This document shows positions 17,489 to 28,024 of a stretch of 64,000 bases of DNA, one piece after another. Position 1 is the first letter of the stretch; each line of letters opens with the position of its first letter. Both the position numbers and the translations under genes were made by a program. Location: contig JAQVXV010000001.1 in assembly GCA_028708945.1 (NCBI GenBank), forward strand, positions 1 through 64,000, read 5' to 3'. This DNA comes from Bacilli bacterium. Lineage in GTDB: Bacteria; Bacillota_I; Bacilli_A; RF39; UBA660. A model generated the notes under the pieces. The model did no database searches. It worked only from the letters and a program-made list of their open reading frames with translations, and was not told the DNA's origin.

Positions 17489-18488
17489 TTTCCTTACTCC
17501 TTTTTACTAATAGATTTTGGATTACGGTAAATCCGCTATTAAAAATCCAATATAAGGCTATTCCTGTTGAAATACTAAATGCTGTTATTGATATAAGAGC
17601 TGTCATTATATTAGTCATCATTTTCATTTGTTTTTCACTCTCTTCTCCTAAAGAAGATGTTGATGCGTTTAATTTAAATGAAAAATATGTCCCTCCAATT
17701 ACAAATATAGCAAGTAATAAATATAAGTATTCTCCTCTTAATAAAGCGGTCATAGGACTTACCCCTAACTGAAAAGGTCCAAAAGTCCCTTCGAATATTA
17801 AAGGTGTTCTACTCATAGCTTCATAAAATGCAAAGAATAAAGGTATTTGAATAAAGGCAAATACACAACCCATAACTGGATTTATATTATATTTTTTATA
17901 TATAATCATCATTTCTTGACTTTTTTTCATTTGTGAGTCTTGATCTGTTTTTCCTTTATATTTAGATTCTAATTTATCTAATTCTGGTTTTGCACTCTTC
18001 ATATTTTCAGATTGAACTGCTGTTTTTTTTGTAATAGGCATCATTATAGTCCTTATTGCTAAAGTAATAAATATAATTGATAACCCATAATTGTTTAAAA
18101 GTTTTCCAATATTCAACAATAACCATGAAAGTGGTTTTACAAAAATTGATGTCCATAAACCTTCATATCCACCTGATGTTACTTTGAATTCTGTACAAGA
18201 TACTAATTGATCGACATCCACTAGTTTGTCTATCTCAGCATCATACTTATTTTGTGTTAGTTCATGTTTTTCTAATTTTTTATTTAAAGACTCTAACTTC
18301 TTTTTATAAGTATCTCTATATGTTTCTAAAGTTTTTTCATTTTCAGGTTTACAAATTATATTTTCAGTTAAATTTTGTTCTGTTTCAGGTTGTTTTACAA
18401 CTTTTTTATCACTATCATATAAAACCCTAGTACATCCTGATGTAATAAATAATAATATCAATAATAATATTATTTTTTTATTTTTCAT
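17460..18488 (-). CDS. yidC: Membrane protein insertase YidC (Oxa1 family, lipoprotein)
   Basis: Inserts proteins into the membrane, alone or with Sec; in Bacillus SpoIIIJ is needed for sporulation after engulfment. Seen: lipoprotein signal with lipobox TSGC (cysteine at residue 19), a charged extracellular region with a likely coiled coil (about 45-85), then five membrane segments in the 60KD_IMP domain, including the conserved region around TKKTAVQS and MGCVFAFIQIPLFFAFYEA. 342 residues. Overlaps rnpA by 11 bases. Confidence 0.94.
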   Translation of the reverse strand: MKNKKIILLLILLFITSGCTRVLYDSDKKVVKQPETEQNLTENIICKPENEKTLETYRDTYKKKLESLNKKLEKHELTQNKYDAEIDKLVDVDQLVSCTEFKVTSGGYEGLWTSIFVKPLSWLLLNIGKLLNNYGLSIIFITLAIRTIMMPITKKTAVQSENMKSAKPELDKLESKYKGKTDQDSQMKKSQEMMIIYKKYNINPVMGCVFAFIQIPLFFAFYEAMSRTPLIFEGTFGPFQLGVSPMTALLRGEYLYLLLAIFVIGGTYFSFKLNASTSSLGEESEKQMKMMTNIMTALISITAFSISTGIALYWIFNSGFTVIQNLLVKRSKENVRNNKIRN

Positions 18489-18822
18489 TTTGTTCCTCCT
18501 TAAAAATATTTAAATTATTTAAACATTTAAATAATTCTTTTTCTATTTCGATAAATGATTTATTTAAAATATCTTTCCTTATAATTATAATACAATTGAA
18601 ATTATTATGATAGGTTTTTTTATCAAGAATACTTTTTATTTGTCTTTTTAATCTATTTCTAGTAACTGCATTCCCTACTTTTGTTCCTACAGATATCCCA
18701 AATTTAAATCCATCATTATTTTTTTCCTTATATATAATAAATGAATTGCTTCTATATGGTTGTTGATTTTTTATTATTCTTGTAAAATCTCGGTTTTTTT
18801 TAACTATATTTACTTTTTTCAT
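18478..18822 (-). CDS. rnpA: Ribonuclease P protein component
   Basis: Basic protein subunit that assists the RNase P RNA in maturing tRNA 5' ends. Seen: the RNR signature GNAVTRNRLKRQIK in the second half, plus aromatic substrate-contact residues near the N-terminus (RDFTRII, FIIY). 114 residues. It follows rpmH, with a hairpin in between, and overlaps yidC. Confidence 0.94.
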   Translation of the reverse strand: MKKVNIVKKNRDFTRIIKNQQPYRSNSFIIYKEKNNDGFKFGISVGTKVGNAVTRNRLKRQIKSILDKKTYHNNFNCIIIIRKDILNKSFIEIEKELFKCLNNLNIFKEEQNEK

Positions 18823-18841
18823 ATTATCACCTATCTTTTAG

Positions 18842-18866
18842 AAAAAAAACCACTTTCTAGTGGTAA
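18842..18866 (-). terminator. Hairpin between rpmH and rnpA, probable partial terminator
   Basis: Minus strand ACCACT-AGAA-AGTGGT (18849-18864) followed by eight T. As rpmH is expected to be expressed far above rnpA and no other promoter is obvious before rnpA, this is best read as a leaky terminator that sets the ratio. Confidence 0.7.
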
Positions 18867-18868
18867 TA

Positions 18869-18991
18869 TTAATGAGATAATACCTTGCGTCCTTTTTTTC
18901 TTCGTTTTTTTATTATACCAGATTCTTGACGAGCAAAGAATCCCAACTTTTTACTTTTTTTTCTTTTGTTTGGTTGAAAAGTTCTTTTCAT
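18869..18991 (-). CDS. rpmH: 50S ribosomal protein L34, short form
   Basis: 40-residue basic ribosomal protein. Seen: invariant N-terminus [19 protein letters not shown], and C-terminal [10 protein letters not shown]. Common L34 proteins have about 44 residues with a GR-x-VL-xx-RR connection; here the segment between GFFAR and RRKKGRK is QESGIIKK, about four residues shorter, and the usual internal NGRxVL is missing. GGAGGTG precedes ATG 18991. First gene of the rpmH-rnpA-yidC-jag operon running away from oriC. Confidence 0.93.
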   Translation of the reverse strand: MKRTFQPNKRKKSKKLGFFARQESGIIKKRRKKGRKVLSH

Positions 18992-19030
18992 ATGTATACA
19001 CCTCCTAAATTTAAGGACTTCGCAAAAACA

Positions 19031-19059
19031 ATTATATAGATAAAACTATATTTTGTCAA
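19031..19059 (-). promoter_or_regulatory. rpmH operon promoter (consensus sigma-A)
   Basis: Minus strand TTGACA (19054-19059), 17-base spacer, TATAAT (19031-19036): an exact consensus match, as expected for a highly expressed ribosomal protein gene beside oriC. Confidence 0.85.
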
Positions 19060-19101
19060 ACTTTTTTATAGAAAGAATTATTAAAATTAACCTAAAAAAA
19101 G

Positions 19102-19208
19102 TTATCCACAATTATTAACATAATAAAACTTTACTCTTTTCTTTTTTTCCACTGTTTTGTGGAAAACTTTTCCACTTTGTTTTTGTGAATAAGTTTTATG
19201 GTGGATAA
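19102..19208. other. oriC, upstream DnaA-box cluster
   Basis: Between rpmH and dnaA. DnaA boxes: TTATCCACA at 19102-19110 (plus, perfect), TGTGAATAA at 19184-19192 (minus, perfect TTATTCACA), TGTGGAAAA at 19158-19166 (minus, one mismatch) and GGTGGATAA at 19200-19208 (minus, one mismatch). The stretch 18992-19273 otherwise holds the rpmH promoter and the dnaA leader. Gene strand polarity flips exactly here. Confidence 0.85.
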
Positions 19209-19273
19209 ATAAAAACCTTTTATTTTTTGGAATTTTAGTGTAAAATGAATGTAGTGGTTAGTGGGTGAATAAT

Positions 19274-20617
19274 TTGGAAATAAAAACAATTTGGAATTCT
19301 TTTTTAGAAAAAATTCAAAAAGAGGTTGAACCTGCAAATTTTCAATCTTGGTTTAGTGAATCAAAATTAATTGATTTAAATGATGAAAGAGCTTTAATTT
19401 TAGTTCCTCTAACTATTCATAAAAAACATTTAAAAGATAATTATAACAATATTGTCGAAGAAGTTTTTAATGAAGTAACAGGATCAGATTTTGATATTGA
19501 ATATATAACTGAAGAGGAAATGGATAAAAATATAGAGATTCCAGTTACTCCAGGAGTACCAGTAGAATTATTCGAAACTAACTTAGATGAAAAATATACT
19601 TTTGATAATTTTATAGTTGGGGAAAGTAATAAATTTGCAAAATATAATGCCCTTGCTGTAGCAGAAAAACCAGGTTTAGTTTACAACCCTTTATTTATTT
19701 ATAGTAGTAGTGGTCTTGGAAAAACACATTTAATGCATTCAATAGGTAATTATATAGTTAAAAATAGCAATAAAAGAGTTTTATATATACCCTGTAATGA
19801 TTTTATTGATGATTTTATTGAAATGTGTAGAAACAACAAAAAGAATAATTATGACGGAATTGATGAATTTAGAAGAAAATATCGAGAAGTTGATTGTTTA
19901 TTAATAGACGATATTCAATTTATCGAAAACGTTCCAACAAGTCAAAATGAATTTTTTAATATTTTTAATGAATTATTTAATAATAAAAAACAAATTATTA
20001 TAGCTTCTGATAAATCACCTGATGATTTGCGCAAATTAGAAGATAGATTAAGAACTAGATTTAATTGGGGTTTAACGGTAGATATATTACCACCTAATTT
20101 TGATTTAAGAATGGAATTAATAAATAATAAACTTGAAAATCACGAATTAAAAAATACTTTTCCACTGGAAGTGAAAGAATATATTGCTAGTAATTGTACT
20201 TCTGATATTAGAAAACTAGAAGGTGCTATTACTAGAGTATGTGCTTATGCTGCTATTATGAATAATTCAAATATCAATTTAGAACTAGCTATTGAGGCTT
20301 TAAAAGATTTTTTCACAAAAAGTATAATATCAAAAAATAAGATAGATCGTATTTTAGATATAGTTACTGCTGAATATAATATATCAATTGAAGATATAAA
20401 AGGAAAAAAAAGAACAGCAAATATTACAATTCCAAGGCAAATAGCAATGTATATTTGTCGTGAATATTTGAATGAGTCTTTTGCCAAAATAGGTGGCGCT
20501 TTTGGTGGTAAAGATCATACAACTGTAATGCACTCTGTTTTTAAAATTGAAAATGAAATAAAAATAAATAGTGATTTAAAAAATCAGATAGATAAAATTA
20601 TCAACAAAATTAAATAA
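19274..20617 (+). CDS. dnaA: Chromosomal replication initiator protein DnaA
   Basis: AAA+ initiator that binds the flanking DnaA boxes and opens the origin. Seen: N-terminal DnaB/self-contact domain (IWNSFLEKIQKEVEPANFQSW), Walker A as SSSGLGKTHL, Walker B LLIDDIQFI, and the C-terminal DNA-binding signature GGKDHTTVMHS. The likely start is TTG 19274, with GGGTGA five bases upstream; GTG 19265 adds three residues but has no ribosome site. About 447 residues. The boxes on both sides suggest autoregulation. Confidence 0.96.
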   Translation: MEIKTIWNSFLEKIQKEVEPANFQSWFSESKLIDLNDERALILVPLTIHKKHLKDNYNNIVEEVFNEVTGSDFDIEYITEEEMDKNIEIPVTPGVPVELFETNLDEKYTFDNFIVGESNKFAKYNALAVAEKPGLVYNPLFIYSSSGLGKTHLMHSIGNYIVKNSNKRVLYIPCNDFIDDFIEMCRNNKKNNYDGIDEFRRKYREVDCLLIDDIQFIENVPTSQNEFFNIFNELFNNKKQIIIASDKSPDDLRKLEDRLRTRFNWGLTVDILPPNFDLRMELINNKLENHELKNTFPLEVKEYIASNCTSDIRKLEGAITRVCAYAAIMNNSNINLELAIEALKDFFTKSIISKNKIDRILDIVTAEYNISIEDIKGKKRTANITIPRQIAMYICREYLNESFAKIGGAFGGKDHTTVMHSVFKIENEIKINSDLKNQIDKIINKIK

Positions 20618-20629
20618 CTTATTAACAAG

Positions 20630-20735
20630 TTATCCACATATAACATTCAATTGGTTCTGTTGGGAAATATTAGTTTTCCACCATTTCCACCATACATAAT
20701 AATAATAATAATTAAAAATATATATAAAAGGAGCA
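20630..20735. other. oriC, dnaA-dnaN part with candidate unwinding element
   Basis: Contains a perfect DnaA box TTATCCACA (20630-20638), two adjacent weak box-like nonamers TTTTCCACC and ATTTCCACC (20674-20691), then a run of ATA/ATT triplets (about 20692-20712) and a pure AT tract up to the dnaN ribosome site. In B. subtilis the unwinding site with DnaA-trio triplets is in this same intergenic position, next to two DnaA boxes. The layout is seen; melting function is inferred. Confidence 0.65.
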
Positions 20736-20740
20736 TTTTT

Positions 20741-21874
20741 ATGAAATTAGAAATAAAACAAAATATTTTAATGGAACAATTAAATTATGTAATAAAAGGA
20801 ACTTCAAACAAAGATTTAATACCAATCTTAAAATGTATTAAATTTGATTTAACTGCTGATGGATTATATCTAATGAGTACAAACAATGAAATAAGTATTA
20901 AGATTTTTATTCCAAAAGAGAAAATTAATAAAATAGAAGAAACAGGTTCTTTTGTTGTACCAGGTAGAATAATTTATGAAAGTATTAGAAAAATGGCTGA
21001 TGATAGAAGTGATGATATTATAAACATTGAATCATTAGTAGATTCTAAAATTAAAGTTTATAACAATAATACTTCTTATGATTTATCATGTAATGTTTTA
21101 TCTGAATTTCCTTTATTAAATTTAGAAGAATCTTCAAATCCAATCATCATAAATAAAAAAATATTTAAAACAATAGTTAATCAAACAGTATTTGCAACTT
21201 CAACAGAAGAATCAAGACCAGTTTTAACTGGATTAAATATTGTTATTAAAGATAATGTATTAGAATGTACTGCTACAGATTCTTATAGATTAGCCCAAAA
21301 AAAAATACAATTAGATGAAAAGGTAGAAGAAAATGTTAATTTAATCATACCAACTACTAGTTTAAATGAATTTGTTAGAATTCTTAATGATGATGATAAA
21401 AATATTAAATTACATATTTTTCAAAATAAAATTATATTTGAATTAGATAATTTCAAAATGATGTCTAGATTAATTAATGGATCTTATCCAGATGTTAGTA
21501 AATTGATACCAGAAGAATTTGAATTAATTATTAAAGTAAATTCAAATGATTTTTATAAAGCTATTGATAAAGCATCTCTTTTTACAAATGAAAATGAAAA
21601 AAATGCAATAAAATTAGAAACAAAAAATGAAAATATAAAAATATCTTCAACAATTCCTGAACAAGGTTATGTTGAAGCAAATATAGAATGTAGCAAAGAA
21701 ATGAAAAAGGATATAAAAATAAGTTTCAGTTCTAAATACATGATGGATGCTGTAAAATCTTTAGATAGTGAAGAAATATTATTAATGTTCAATGGTGATA
21801 TAAAACCAATTATATTAAAAAGTCCAGAAAATGACAATTTAAAACAATTAATTTTACCAATTCGTACATATTAA
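20741..21874 (+). CDS. dnaN: DNA polymerase III beta subunit (sliding clamp)
   Basis: Ring-shaped clamp that tethers the replicase. Three repeated clamp domains across 377 residues, with N-terminal MKLEIKQNILMEQLNYV and C-terminal KQLILPIRTY of the usual LP(M/V)R type. AAGGAG lies nine bases before ATG 20741; the longer open frame starting at 20651 reads through the AT tract of the origin and is not translated. It follows dnaA as in nearly all Firmicutes. Confidence 0.96.
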   Translation: MKLEIKQNILMEQLNYVIKGTSNKDLIPILKCIKFDLTADGLYLMSTNNEISIKIFIPKEKINKIEETGSFVVPGRIIYESIRKMADDRSDDIINIESLVDSKIKVYNNNTSYDLSCNVLSEFPLLNLEESSNPIIINKKIFKTIVNQTVFATSTEESRPVLTGLNIVIKDNVLECTATDSYRLAQKKIQLDEKVEENVNLIIPTTSLNEFVRILNDDDKNIKLHIFQNKIIFELDNFKMMSRLINGSYPDVSKLIPEEFELIIKVNSNDFYKAIDKASLFTNENEKNAIKLETKNENIKISSTIPEQGYVEANIECSKEMKKDIKISFSSKYMMDAVKSLDSEEILLMFNGDIKPIILKSPENDNLKQLILPIRTY

Positions 21875-21934
21875 ACATTTTTCGACAAAATTCGCTAAAA
21901 CTTTAAGGTATAACTAATAAGTGGAGGTGAAAAA

Positions 21935-22381
21935 ATGGAAGAAAAATATGAAATCAACAAAAGTACATTAGCATTAATTCCAATTGATAATAATCAAACC
22001 CAAATTGTTGAAAAATTATCAACTTTTATAATTAATCGTTCTGCGAGAAAAATTATAAATGAAAATTGCCGAATGTATGGTAGCTCATACCAAGGAAGAT
22101 ATGACGGATCTACTGAACTGTTAGGAACAAAATATAAAAATCCGATAATTATTAGTGAAATAAACGGAATTATATTTTTTCCAACTTTATCAGCTAGAGA
22201 TGCAAGATGTTGTTGGATCTGTAGTAATAGTATTGAAAATTACGAAAAAAGAGGATTAAAAACCCTAATTAAATTTAAGAAAGCCAGCGACGTATTAATT
22301 GATTGTTCGTATTATATTATTGATAATCAAGTTTTAAAATCAGCTTTATTAGAAAATAGATTAAATAAACTGAAAATATGA
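21935..22381 (+). CDS. ComK-like transcription factor
   Basis: 148-residue protein resembling the competence master regulator ComK. Seen: ENCRMYGSSYQGRYDGS (ComK has CRFFGSSYAGR), the KNPIIISEINGIIFFPT stretch (ComK: PPIMVDPSNQIFLFPT), LSARDARCCWI, and a late NQVLKSALLENRL like ComK's NQVYRTAWL. It lacks about 40 C-terminal residues of B. subtilis ComK. GGAGGTGA precedes the start. It occupies the place where Bacillus has the S4-domain gene yaaA, between dnaN and recF. Homology is well supported; whether it controls DNA uptake is unknown, since no com genes are in the window. Confidence 0.8.
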   Translation: MEEKYEINKSTLALIPIDNNQTQIVEKLSTFIINRSARKIINENCRMYGSSYQGRYDGSTELLGTKYKNPIIISEINGIIFFPTLSARDARCCWICSNSIENYEKRGLKTLIKFKKASDVLIDCSYYIIDNQVLKSALLENRLNKLKI

Positions 22382-22382
22382 A

Positions 22383-22409
22383 AAAAAAAGAGCAATATAC
22401 TCTTTTTTT
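22383..22409 (+). terminator. Terminator after the ComK-like gene
   Basis: AAAAAAAGAG (22383-22392), loop CAATATA, CTCTTTTTTT (22400-22409) and more T. It separates the dnaA-dnaN-comK block from recF-gyrB-gyrA, which has a TGTTATAAT extended -10 at 22431-22439. Confidence 0.85.
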
Positions 22410-22515
22410 CTTTTTTTTATACTTATTTTGTGTTATAATGTTATTGTATGTATATGAGTATCTATTATGGTAAAAAAACAAAAATAAGTGTTAAAATAAG
22501 AAAAGAGAAAAAACC

Positions 22516-23637
22516 ATGTTTTTGAAAAGTATAAAAATCAAAAATTTTAGAAATTATGATTCTTTAGACATTGAATTAAATAAAGGTATTAATATTCTTT
22601 GTGGGAAAAATGCTCAAGGAAAAACAAATTTATTAGAATCTATCTATGTTTTAGGTTTAACAAAAACACATAGTTTTTTCATTGATAACAATTTAATAAT
22701 GAATGGAAAAGATTATTCTATCATATCTGGAGTATTAGAAACTGAGAATATTAAAAATAATTTAGAAGTAACAATCACCGCAACTGAAAAAAAATTAAAA
22801 ATAGATAACAATGAAATTAAAAAAGTAAGTAATTATATTTCAAAAATGAATATAATTGCTTTTTATCCCACAGATCTTGAATTAATAAATTCTTCACCTA
22901 ATATAAGAAGAAAGTTTATTAATTTAGAACTTAGTCAATTATATAATAACTATTTTAAAGTTTTAGTAGATTATAACAAGTTACTTAAAATAAGAAACAT
23001 CTGTCTAAAAAAAATAAATGACGAAATTACAATAGATATGAATTATTTTGAAATAATAACAGAATATTTAATTGAAAAAGCCATTTTTATATATAAAGCT
23101 AGAAAAAGATTTATAGATCGATTAAATACTAATAGTAATAAAATATTTAAAAGATTAACTAATATAGATAATTTTACTATTAAATATATAAGTGGCTTCG
23201 AGGATTATGATACTGAAAGTATAAAAAAATATTTAATGGAAAAATTTCAAAAAAACAAAAAAAAAGAAATAAAATTTGGAACTACTTTATATGGTCCACA
23301 TCGCGATGATATAGAATTTTATATTGATGATAAAAATATTAAAATGTACGGATCACAAGGACAAAAAAGAGTTGCTGTAATAACTTTAAAATTAGCAGAA
23401 ATAGAAATATTTAAAAGTCACTCAAAAACAATGCCTATTTTATTACTAGATGATGTTTTTAGTGAGTTAGATACTACTAAAAAAAATAAAATATTAAATT
23501 TTATAAAAAGTAATATTCAAACAATTATAACAGTAACTGATATAAAAGATATAGATAAGAAAAAATTAGACAAAATAAAAATATTCTATATAAAAGAAGG
23601 AAAAATTACAAAAGAGGTGTTTAAGAATGGAAAATAA
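22516..23637 (+). CDS. recF: DNA replication and repair protein RecF
   Basis: SMC-like ATPase that loads RecA at gaps with RecO and RecR. Seen: Walker [13 protein letters not shown] near residue 30, signature GSQGQKR, and Walker [12 protein letters not shown]. 373 residues, normal. It overlaps gyrB by 11 bases, the conserved recF-gyrB coupling. recR lies further along at 30,862. Confidence 0.95.
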   Translation: MFLKSIKIKNFRNYDSLDIELNKGINILCGKNAQGKTNLLESIYVLGLTKTHSFFIDNNLIMNGKDYSIISGVLETENIKNNLEVTITATEKKLKIDNNEIKKVSNYISKMNIIAFYPTDLELINSSPNIRRKFINLELSQLYNNYFKVLVDYNKLLKIRNICLKKINDEITIDMNYFEIITEYLIEKAIFIYKARKRFIDRLNTNSNKIFKRLTNIDNFTIKYISGFEDYDTESIKKYLMEKFQKNKKKEIKFGTTLYGPHRDDIEFYIDDKNIKMYGSQGQKRVAVITLKLAEIEIFKSHSKTMPILLLDDVFSELDTTKKNKILNFIKSNIQTIITVTDIKDIDKKKLDKIKIFYIKEGKITKEVFKNGK

Positions 23638-25543
23638 GCAACATTATGATGATTCGGATATTCAAGTATTAGAAGGATTAGAAGCAATAAGAAAAAGACC
23701 GGGGATGTATATAGGAACCACTAGTTCTAGAGGTTTACATCATTTAGTGTGGGAAATTGTAGATAACGCTATAGATGAAGCTTTAGCGGGTTATTGTGAC
23801 GATATAGAAATAATCATAAATAAAGATAATTCTGTTACAGTAAAAGATGATGGAAGAGGAATTCCAACAGGAATACATTCTAAAACAGGAGTATCAACAG
23901 TAGAAACAGTTTATACAGTATTACATGCTGGCGGAAAATTTGGTGGCGGAGGTTATAAAGTTTCTGGTGGGCTACATGGTGTTGGAGCAAGTGTTGTAAA
24001 TGCATTAAGTAGTTGGGTTGAAATAAAAGTTTACCAAAATAGCAAAGTTTATTTTATGAGATTTGAAAATGGTGGACATGTTGTTAAACCTTTATCTGTT
24101 ATTGGTGATTGTGAAGAAGAAAGAACAGGAACAACTGTAACCTTTAAACCCGATCCTGAAATTTTTACAGACACAACAGAGTTTGAATATGAAATATTAA
24201 GAGCAAGAGTTCGTGAATTAGCCTTTTTAAATAAAGGATTAAGAATTATTTTATGCGATGATCGAACATCAAAAAAAGAAGAATTTCATTATGAGGGTGG
24301 AATCAAAGCATATGTTGAAATGATAAACGAAAACAAAGAACCCATTCATAAAAATATAATTCATTTAATTGGTGAAGAAAAAGAAATATCAATTGAGGTA
24401 GCGTTCCAATACAATTCTAGCTATAGTTCTAGCCTTTATTCATTTACTAACAATATAAAAACACACGAAGGAGGAACACACGAAGAAGGTGTTAAAAACG
24501 CTTTAACGAGAATAATTAACAACTATGCTAGAAATGCAAAATTATTAAAAGATGCAGATGATTCTTTATCGGGGGATGATGTAAGAGAAGGATTAACAAT
24601 GATAATCTCTTGTAAACATCCAAATCCTCAATTTGAAGGTCAAACAAAAACAAAATTAGGAAATAGCGAAGTTAGGAAAATAGCAGGCGATATTTTTTCA
24701 GAAGGATTTGAAAGATTCTTATTAGAAAATCCTGATGAGGCAAAAATAATTATCGAAAAATCGCTAACAGCAGCAAGAGCAAGAATTGCAGCAAAGAAAG
24801 CAAGAGAATTAACAAGAAGAAAAGGCGGTCTTGAATTAACAAATCAATGGGGAAAACTTACTGATTGTTCTAGTAAAGATGCAACTATATCAGAAGTATT
24901 TATAGTCGAAGGAGATTCGGCGGGAGGATCAGCTATTGGTGGTAGAGATTCAAAGACACAAGCTATTTTACCTTTAAGAGGAAAAATCTTAAATGTAGAG
25001 AAAGCAAGAATAGATAAAATTTTCGGAAATGAAGAAATAAGAAGTATGATAACAGCATTTGGAACCGGAATTGGCGAAGAATTTGATTTAACAAAATTAC
25101 GTTATCACAAAATTATAATAATGACTGATGCCGACGTTGATGGTGCACATATAAGAATACTATTATTAACCTTATTCTTTAGGTTTTTTAGACCAATTAT
25201 TGAAGAAGGACATGTATACATAGCACAACCTCCTTTATACAAAATAACACACGGAAAATCGTTTAAATATGTATTAAATGATAAAGAACGAGATGAATAT
25301 TTAGAAACATTATCATCTAGCACTAAATATGAGATTCAAAGAAATAAAGGTCTAGGTGAAATGAATGCTGATGAATTGTGTTCTACAACAATGGATATAA
25401 ACAATAGAACTTTGTTAAAAGTAACGATTGAAGATGCAATGATGGCAGACAAGACATTTGAAACACTAATGGGCGAAAATGTCGAACCAAGAAGAGAGTT
25501 TATTGAACAAAATGCAGTTTATGTTCAAAACTTGGATATATAG
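23627..25543 (+). CDS. gyrB: DNA gyrase subunit B
   Basis: ATPase subunit of gyrase, which introduces negative supercoils. Seen: GHKL ATP-binding motifs [17 protein letters not shown] and GGLHGVG, then TOPRIM with [21 protein letters not shown] and DADVDGAHI, and the C-terminal GLGEM region. 638 residues. It lies in the recF-gyrB-gyrA operon, 11 bases before gyrA. Confidence 0.97.
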   Translation: MENKQHYDDSDIQVLEGLEAIRKRPGMYIGTTSSRGLHHLVWEIVDNAIDEALAGYCDDIEIIINKDNSVTVKDDGRGIPTGIHSKTGVSTVETVYTVLHAGGKFGGGGYKVSGGLHGVGASVVNALSSWVEIKVYQNSKVYFMRFENGGHVVKPLSVIGDCEEERTGTTVTFKPDPEIFTDTTEFEYEILRARVRELAFLNKGLRIILCDDRTSKKEEFHYEGGIKAYVEMINENKEPIHKNIIHLIGEEKEISIEVAFQYNSSYSSSLYSFTNNIKTHEGGTHEEGVKNALTRIINNYARNAKLLKDADDSLSGDDVREGLTMIISCKHPNPQFEGQTKTKLGNSEVRKIAGDIFSEGFERFLLENPDEAKIIIEKSLTAARARIAAKKARELTRRKGGLELTNQWGKLTDCSSKDATISEVFIVEGDSAGGSAIGGRDSKTQAILPLRGKILNVEKARIDKIFGNEEIRSMITAFGTGIGEEFDLTKLRYHKIIIMTDADVDGAHIRILLLTLFFRFFRPIIEEGHVYIAQPPLYKITHGKSFKYVLNDKERDEYLETLSSSTKYEIQRNKGLGEMNADELCSTTMDINNRTLLKVTIEDAMMADKTFETLMGENVEPRREFIEQNAVYVQNLDI

Positions 25544-25554
25544 GGGGTGCTAAT

Positions 25555-27993
25555 ATGGATAAATTAAAAGAAGTAAATATTAAAAATGAAGTAGAAAAAT
25601 CCTTTTTAGAATATTCAATGAGTGTAATTATTTCTAGAGCCCTACCAGATTTACGAGATGGTTTAAAACCAGTACATAGACGTATTTTATATACGATGTT
25701 AGAAGAAGGTTTTACTTCTGACAAACCTTATGTAAAAAGTGCAAATACAGTTGGAAATGTTTTGGCACATTACCATCCACATGGCGATACAGCAGTATAT
25801 GATAGTATGGTTAGAATGGCTCAAGATTTTAACTATCGATATCCAGTAGTTGATGGTCACGGGAATTTTGGATCAATTGATGGATATTCAGCGGCAGCAC
25901 AACGTTATACAGAATCAAGATTAGCAAAAATTTCAAATGAATTATTGCGAGATTTAAATAAAGATACTGTTGATTTTCAAGAGAATTATGATGGAAAAAG
26001 AAAAGAACCTGTTGTTTTACCAAGTAGATTTCCGAATATATTAGTAAATGGAACAATGGGGATTGCTGTAGGTATGGCAACTAATATTCCACCACATAAT
26101 CTAAGAGAAGTAATATCTGCTTGTATAGCATATATAGATAACCCAGATATAGAATTGCTTGAATTAATGCAACATGTTAAGGGACCAGATTTCCCAACAG
26201 GAGCAGTAATTTTAGGAAATAGTGGTATTAAAAAGGCATACGAAACAGGAAGAGGAACCATTGCTATAAGAGCCAAAGCAGAAATTATAGAAAAAAATAA
26301 TAAATCAGAAATAGTAATAACAGAAATACCATATCAAGTAAATAAGTTATCGCTAAGACAGAGGATAGCAGAATTAGTAAGAGATAAAATAGTAGATGGA
26401 ATAGCAGATTTACATGATGAAAGTAGCATAAAAGAAGGAACAAAAATAGTTGTAGAAATTAAAAAGGAAGCTAATGCAAACGTTGTTTTGAATAATTTAT
26501 ATAAACATACACAATTACAAACATCTTATGGAATCAATTTATTGATGCTATATCAAGGAAAACCATGTGTATTTGGTTTAAAGGAAATAATTGAAAATTA
26601 TGTAAATTATCAAAAAGAAATAATTTATCGCAGAACTAAATTTGAATTAGATAAAAATGAAAAAAGAGAACATATTTTAGAAGGTTTGACAATTGCACTT
26701 GAACATATAGATGAAGTTATTAAGACAATAAGAGAATCAGAAAGCGATCAAATAGCAAAAGCAAATTTAATTGAGCGTTTTGGTTTATCGGATTTACAAG
26801 CTGAAGCAATCTTAGAAATGAAATTCAGACGATTAACAGGATTAGAAAGAACAAAAATAGATGAAGAATTAACAGAATTAAAGAAAATAATCATTGAATT
26901 ACAAAAAATATTAGCAGATGAAAACTTAATCTTAGAAATAATAAAGACAGAAATGAAAGAAATAAGTGATAGGTATGGCGATGAAAGGCGTACGGAAATA
27001 GATATGACAGCAATCGAATATATTGAGGACGAGTCGCTTATTCCAGTTGAAAACAGTGTAATAACATTAACTAATAAAGGATATATAAAACGTATTAATA
27101 GTGAATCATATAGAAGCCAAAACAGAGGCGGTGTTGGTATTAAAGGAATGACAACAAATGAAGAAGATTTTGTTGAAAACATTTTAAATACAACAACTCA
27201 TGACTATATATTGTTCTTTACAAATAAAGGAAAAGTATATCGAATGAAAGGTTATGAAATTCCGTTGTTTAGTAGACAATCTAAGGGAATTCCGATTATT
27301 AATCTATTGCCATTAGGAAAAGAAGAATTCGTAAAAGTTATGATAAAAGTAGAACAAGAAGAAAACAACAAGTATGCTGTATTTTGTACACAAAATGGAT
27401 TAGTAAAACGTACAAAAGTATCTGAATTTGAAAAAATTCGTGTAACCGGAAAAATAGCAATTACTTTAAAAGACAACGACGAATTAATAGCTGTTAAAAA
27501 GACCAATGGAGATGATGAAATTTTAATAGCCTCATCAAAAGGAAGAATGGTAAGATTCAATGAAACTGAAATCAGAGTAATGGGAAGAACTGCAGCGGGT
27601 GTAAGAGGTATCAATTTAGGAGAAAGCCTCTGTGTAGGTTGTGAAATTGCTAAAAATGATGAAGATGTATTAGTTGTAACAGAAAAAGGCTATGGTAAAA
27701 AAACGAAAATTAGTGAATATAGATTAACTCATCGTGGAAGCAAAGGAGTTAAAGCTTTAAACATCACAGATAAAAATGGAAACATTGTATCATTCAAATT
27801 AGTTGAAGGTGAAAAAGATTTAATGATTATAACAAATAGTGGAATAATTATTAGATTACCTTTAGAACAAATATCTTCAACGGGTAGAGTTGCACAAGGC
27901 GTAAGATTGATTAATTTAAAGGATGATCAAAAAGTAAGCGGAATAGCTTTAATTGATAAAGAAGAAATAGAAGAGGAAACTATTGAAGAATAG
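25555..27993 (+). CDS. gyrA: DNA gyrase subunit A
   Basis: DNA cleavage and rejoining subunit of gyrase. Seen: [10 protein letters not shown] (quinolone-determining region, threonine at the usual Ser/Thr 83 position and aspartate at 87, i.e. sensitive-type residues), the catalytic tyrosine in AAAQRYTE (about residue 121), and C-terminal pinwheel repeats opened by the GyrA box QNRGGVG, which identifies gyrase rather than topoisomerase IV. 812 residues with an acidic tail [10 protein letters not shown]. Confidence 0.97.
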   Translation: MDKLKEVNIKNEVEKSFLEYSMSVIISRALPDLRDGLKPVHRRILYTMLEEGFTSDKPYVKSANTVGNVLAHYHPHGDTAVYDSMVRMAQDFNYRYPVVDGHGNFGSIDGYSAAAQRYTESRLAKISNELLRDLNKDTVDFQENYDGKRKEPVVLPSRFPNILVNGTMGIAVGMATNIPPHNLREVISACIAYIDNPDIELLELMQHVKGPDFPTGAVILGNSGIKKAYETGRGTIAIRAKAEIIEKNNKSEIVITEIPYQVNKLSLRQRIAELVRDKIVDGIADLHDESSIKEGTKIVVEIKKEANANVVLNNLYKHTQLQTSYGINLLMLYQGKPCVFGLKEIIENYVNYQKEIIYRRTKFELDKNEKREHILEGLTIALEHIDEVIKTIRESESDQIAKANLIERFGLSDLQAEAILEMKFRRLTGLERTKIDEELTELKKIIIELQKILADENLILEIIKTEMKEISDRYGDERRTEIDMTAIEYIEDESLIPVENSVITLTNKGYIKRINSESYRSQNRGGVGIKGMTTNEEDFVENILNTTTHDYILFFTNKGKVYRMKGYEIPLFSRQSKGIPIINLLPLGKEEFVKVMIKVEQEENNKYAVFCTQNGLVKRTKVSEFEKIRVTGKIAITLKDNDELIAVKKTNGDDEILIASSKGRMVRFNETEIRVMGRTAAGVRGINLGESLCVGCEIAKNDEDVLVVTEKGYGKKTKISEYRLTHRGSKGVKALNITDKNGNIVSFKLVEGEKDLMIITNSGIIIRLPLEQISSTGRVAQGVRLINLKDDQKVSGIALIDKEEIEEETIEE

Positions 27994-28002
27994 TTTCTTT
28001 TT
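27976..28002 (+). terminator. Terminator of the recF-gyrB-gyrA operon
   Basis: GAAACTATT (27976-27984), loop GAAG, AATAGTTTC (27989-27997) and T-run. The stem's first arm is inside the gyrA reading frame. Confidence 0.85.
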
Positions 28003-28024
28003 ATTATCCAGGAAATATAAGTAA

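Noticed and set aside
20651..20740. N-terminal extension of dnaN by 30 residues
   Set aside because: It translates the AT-rich origin tract; the AAGGAG ribosome site and conserved N-terminus place the start at 20741.
22448..22525. 25-codon frame between the ComK-like gene and recF
   Set aside because: No ribosome site, low complexity, and it overlaps the recF start; the space is better explained as the recF leader.
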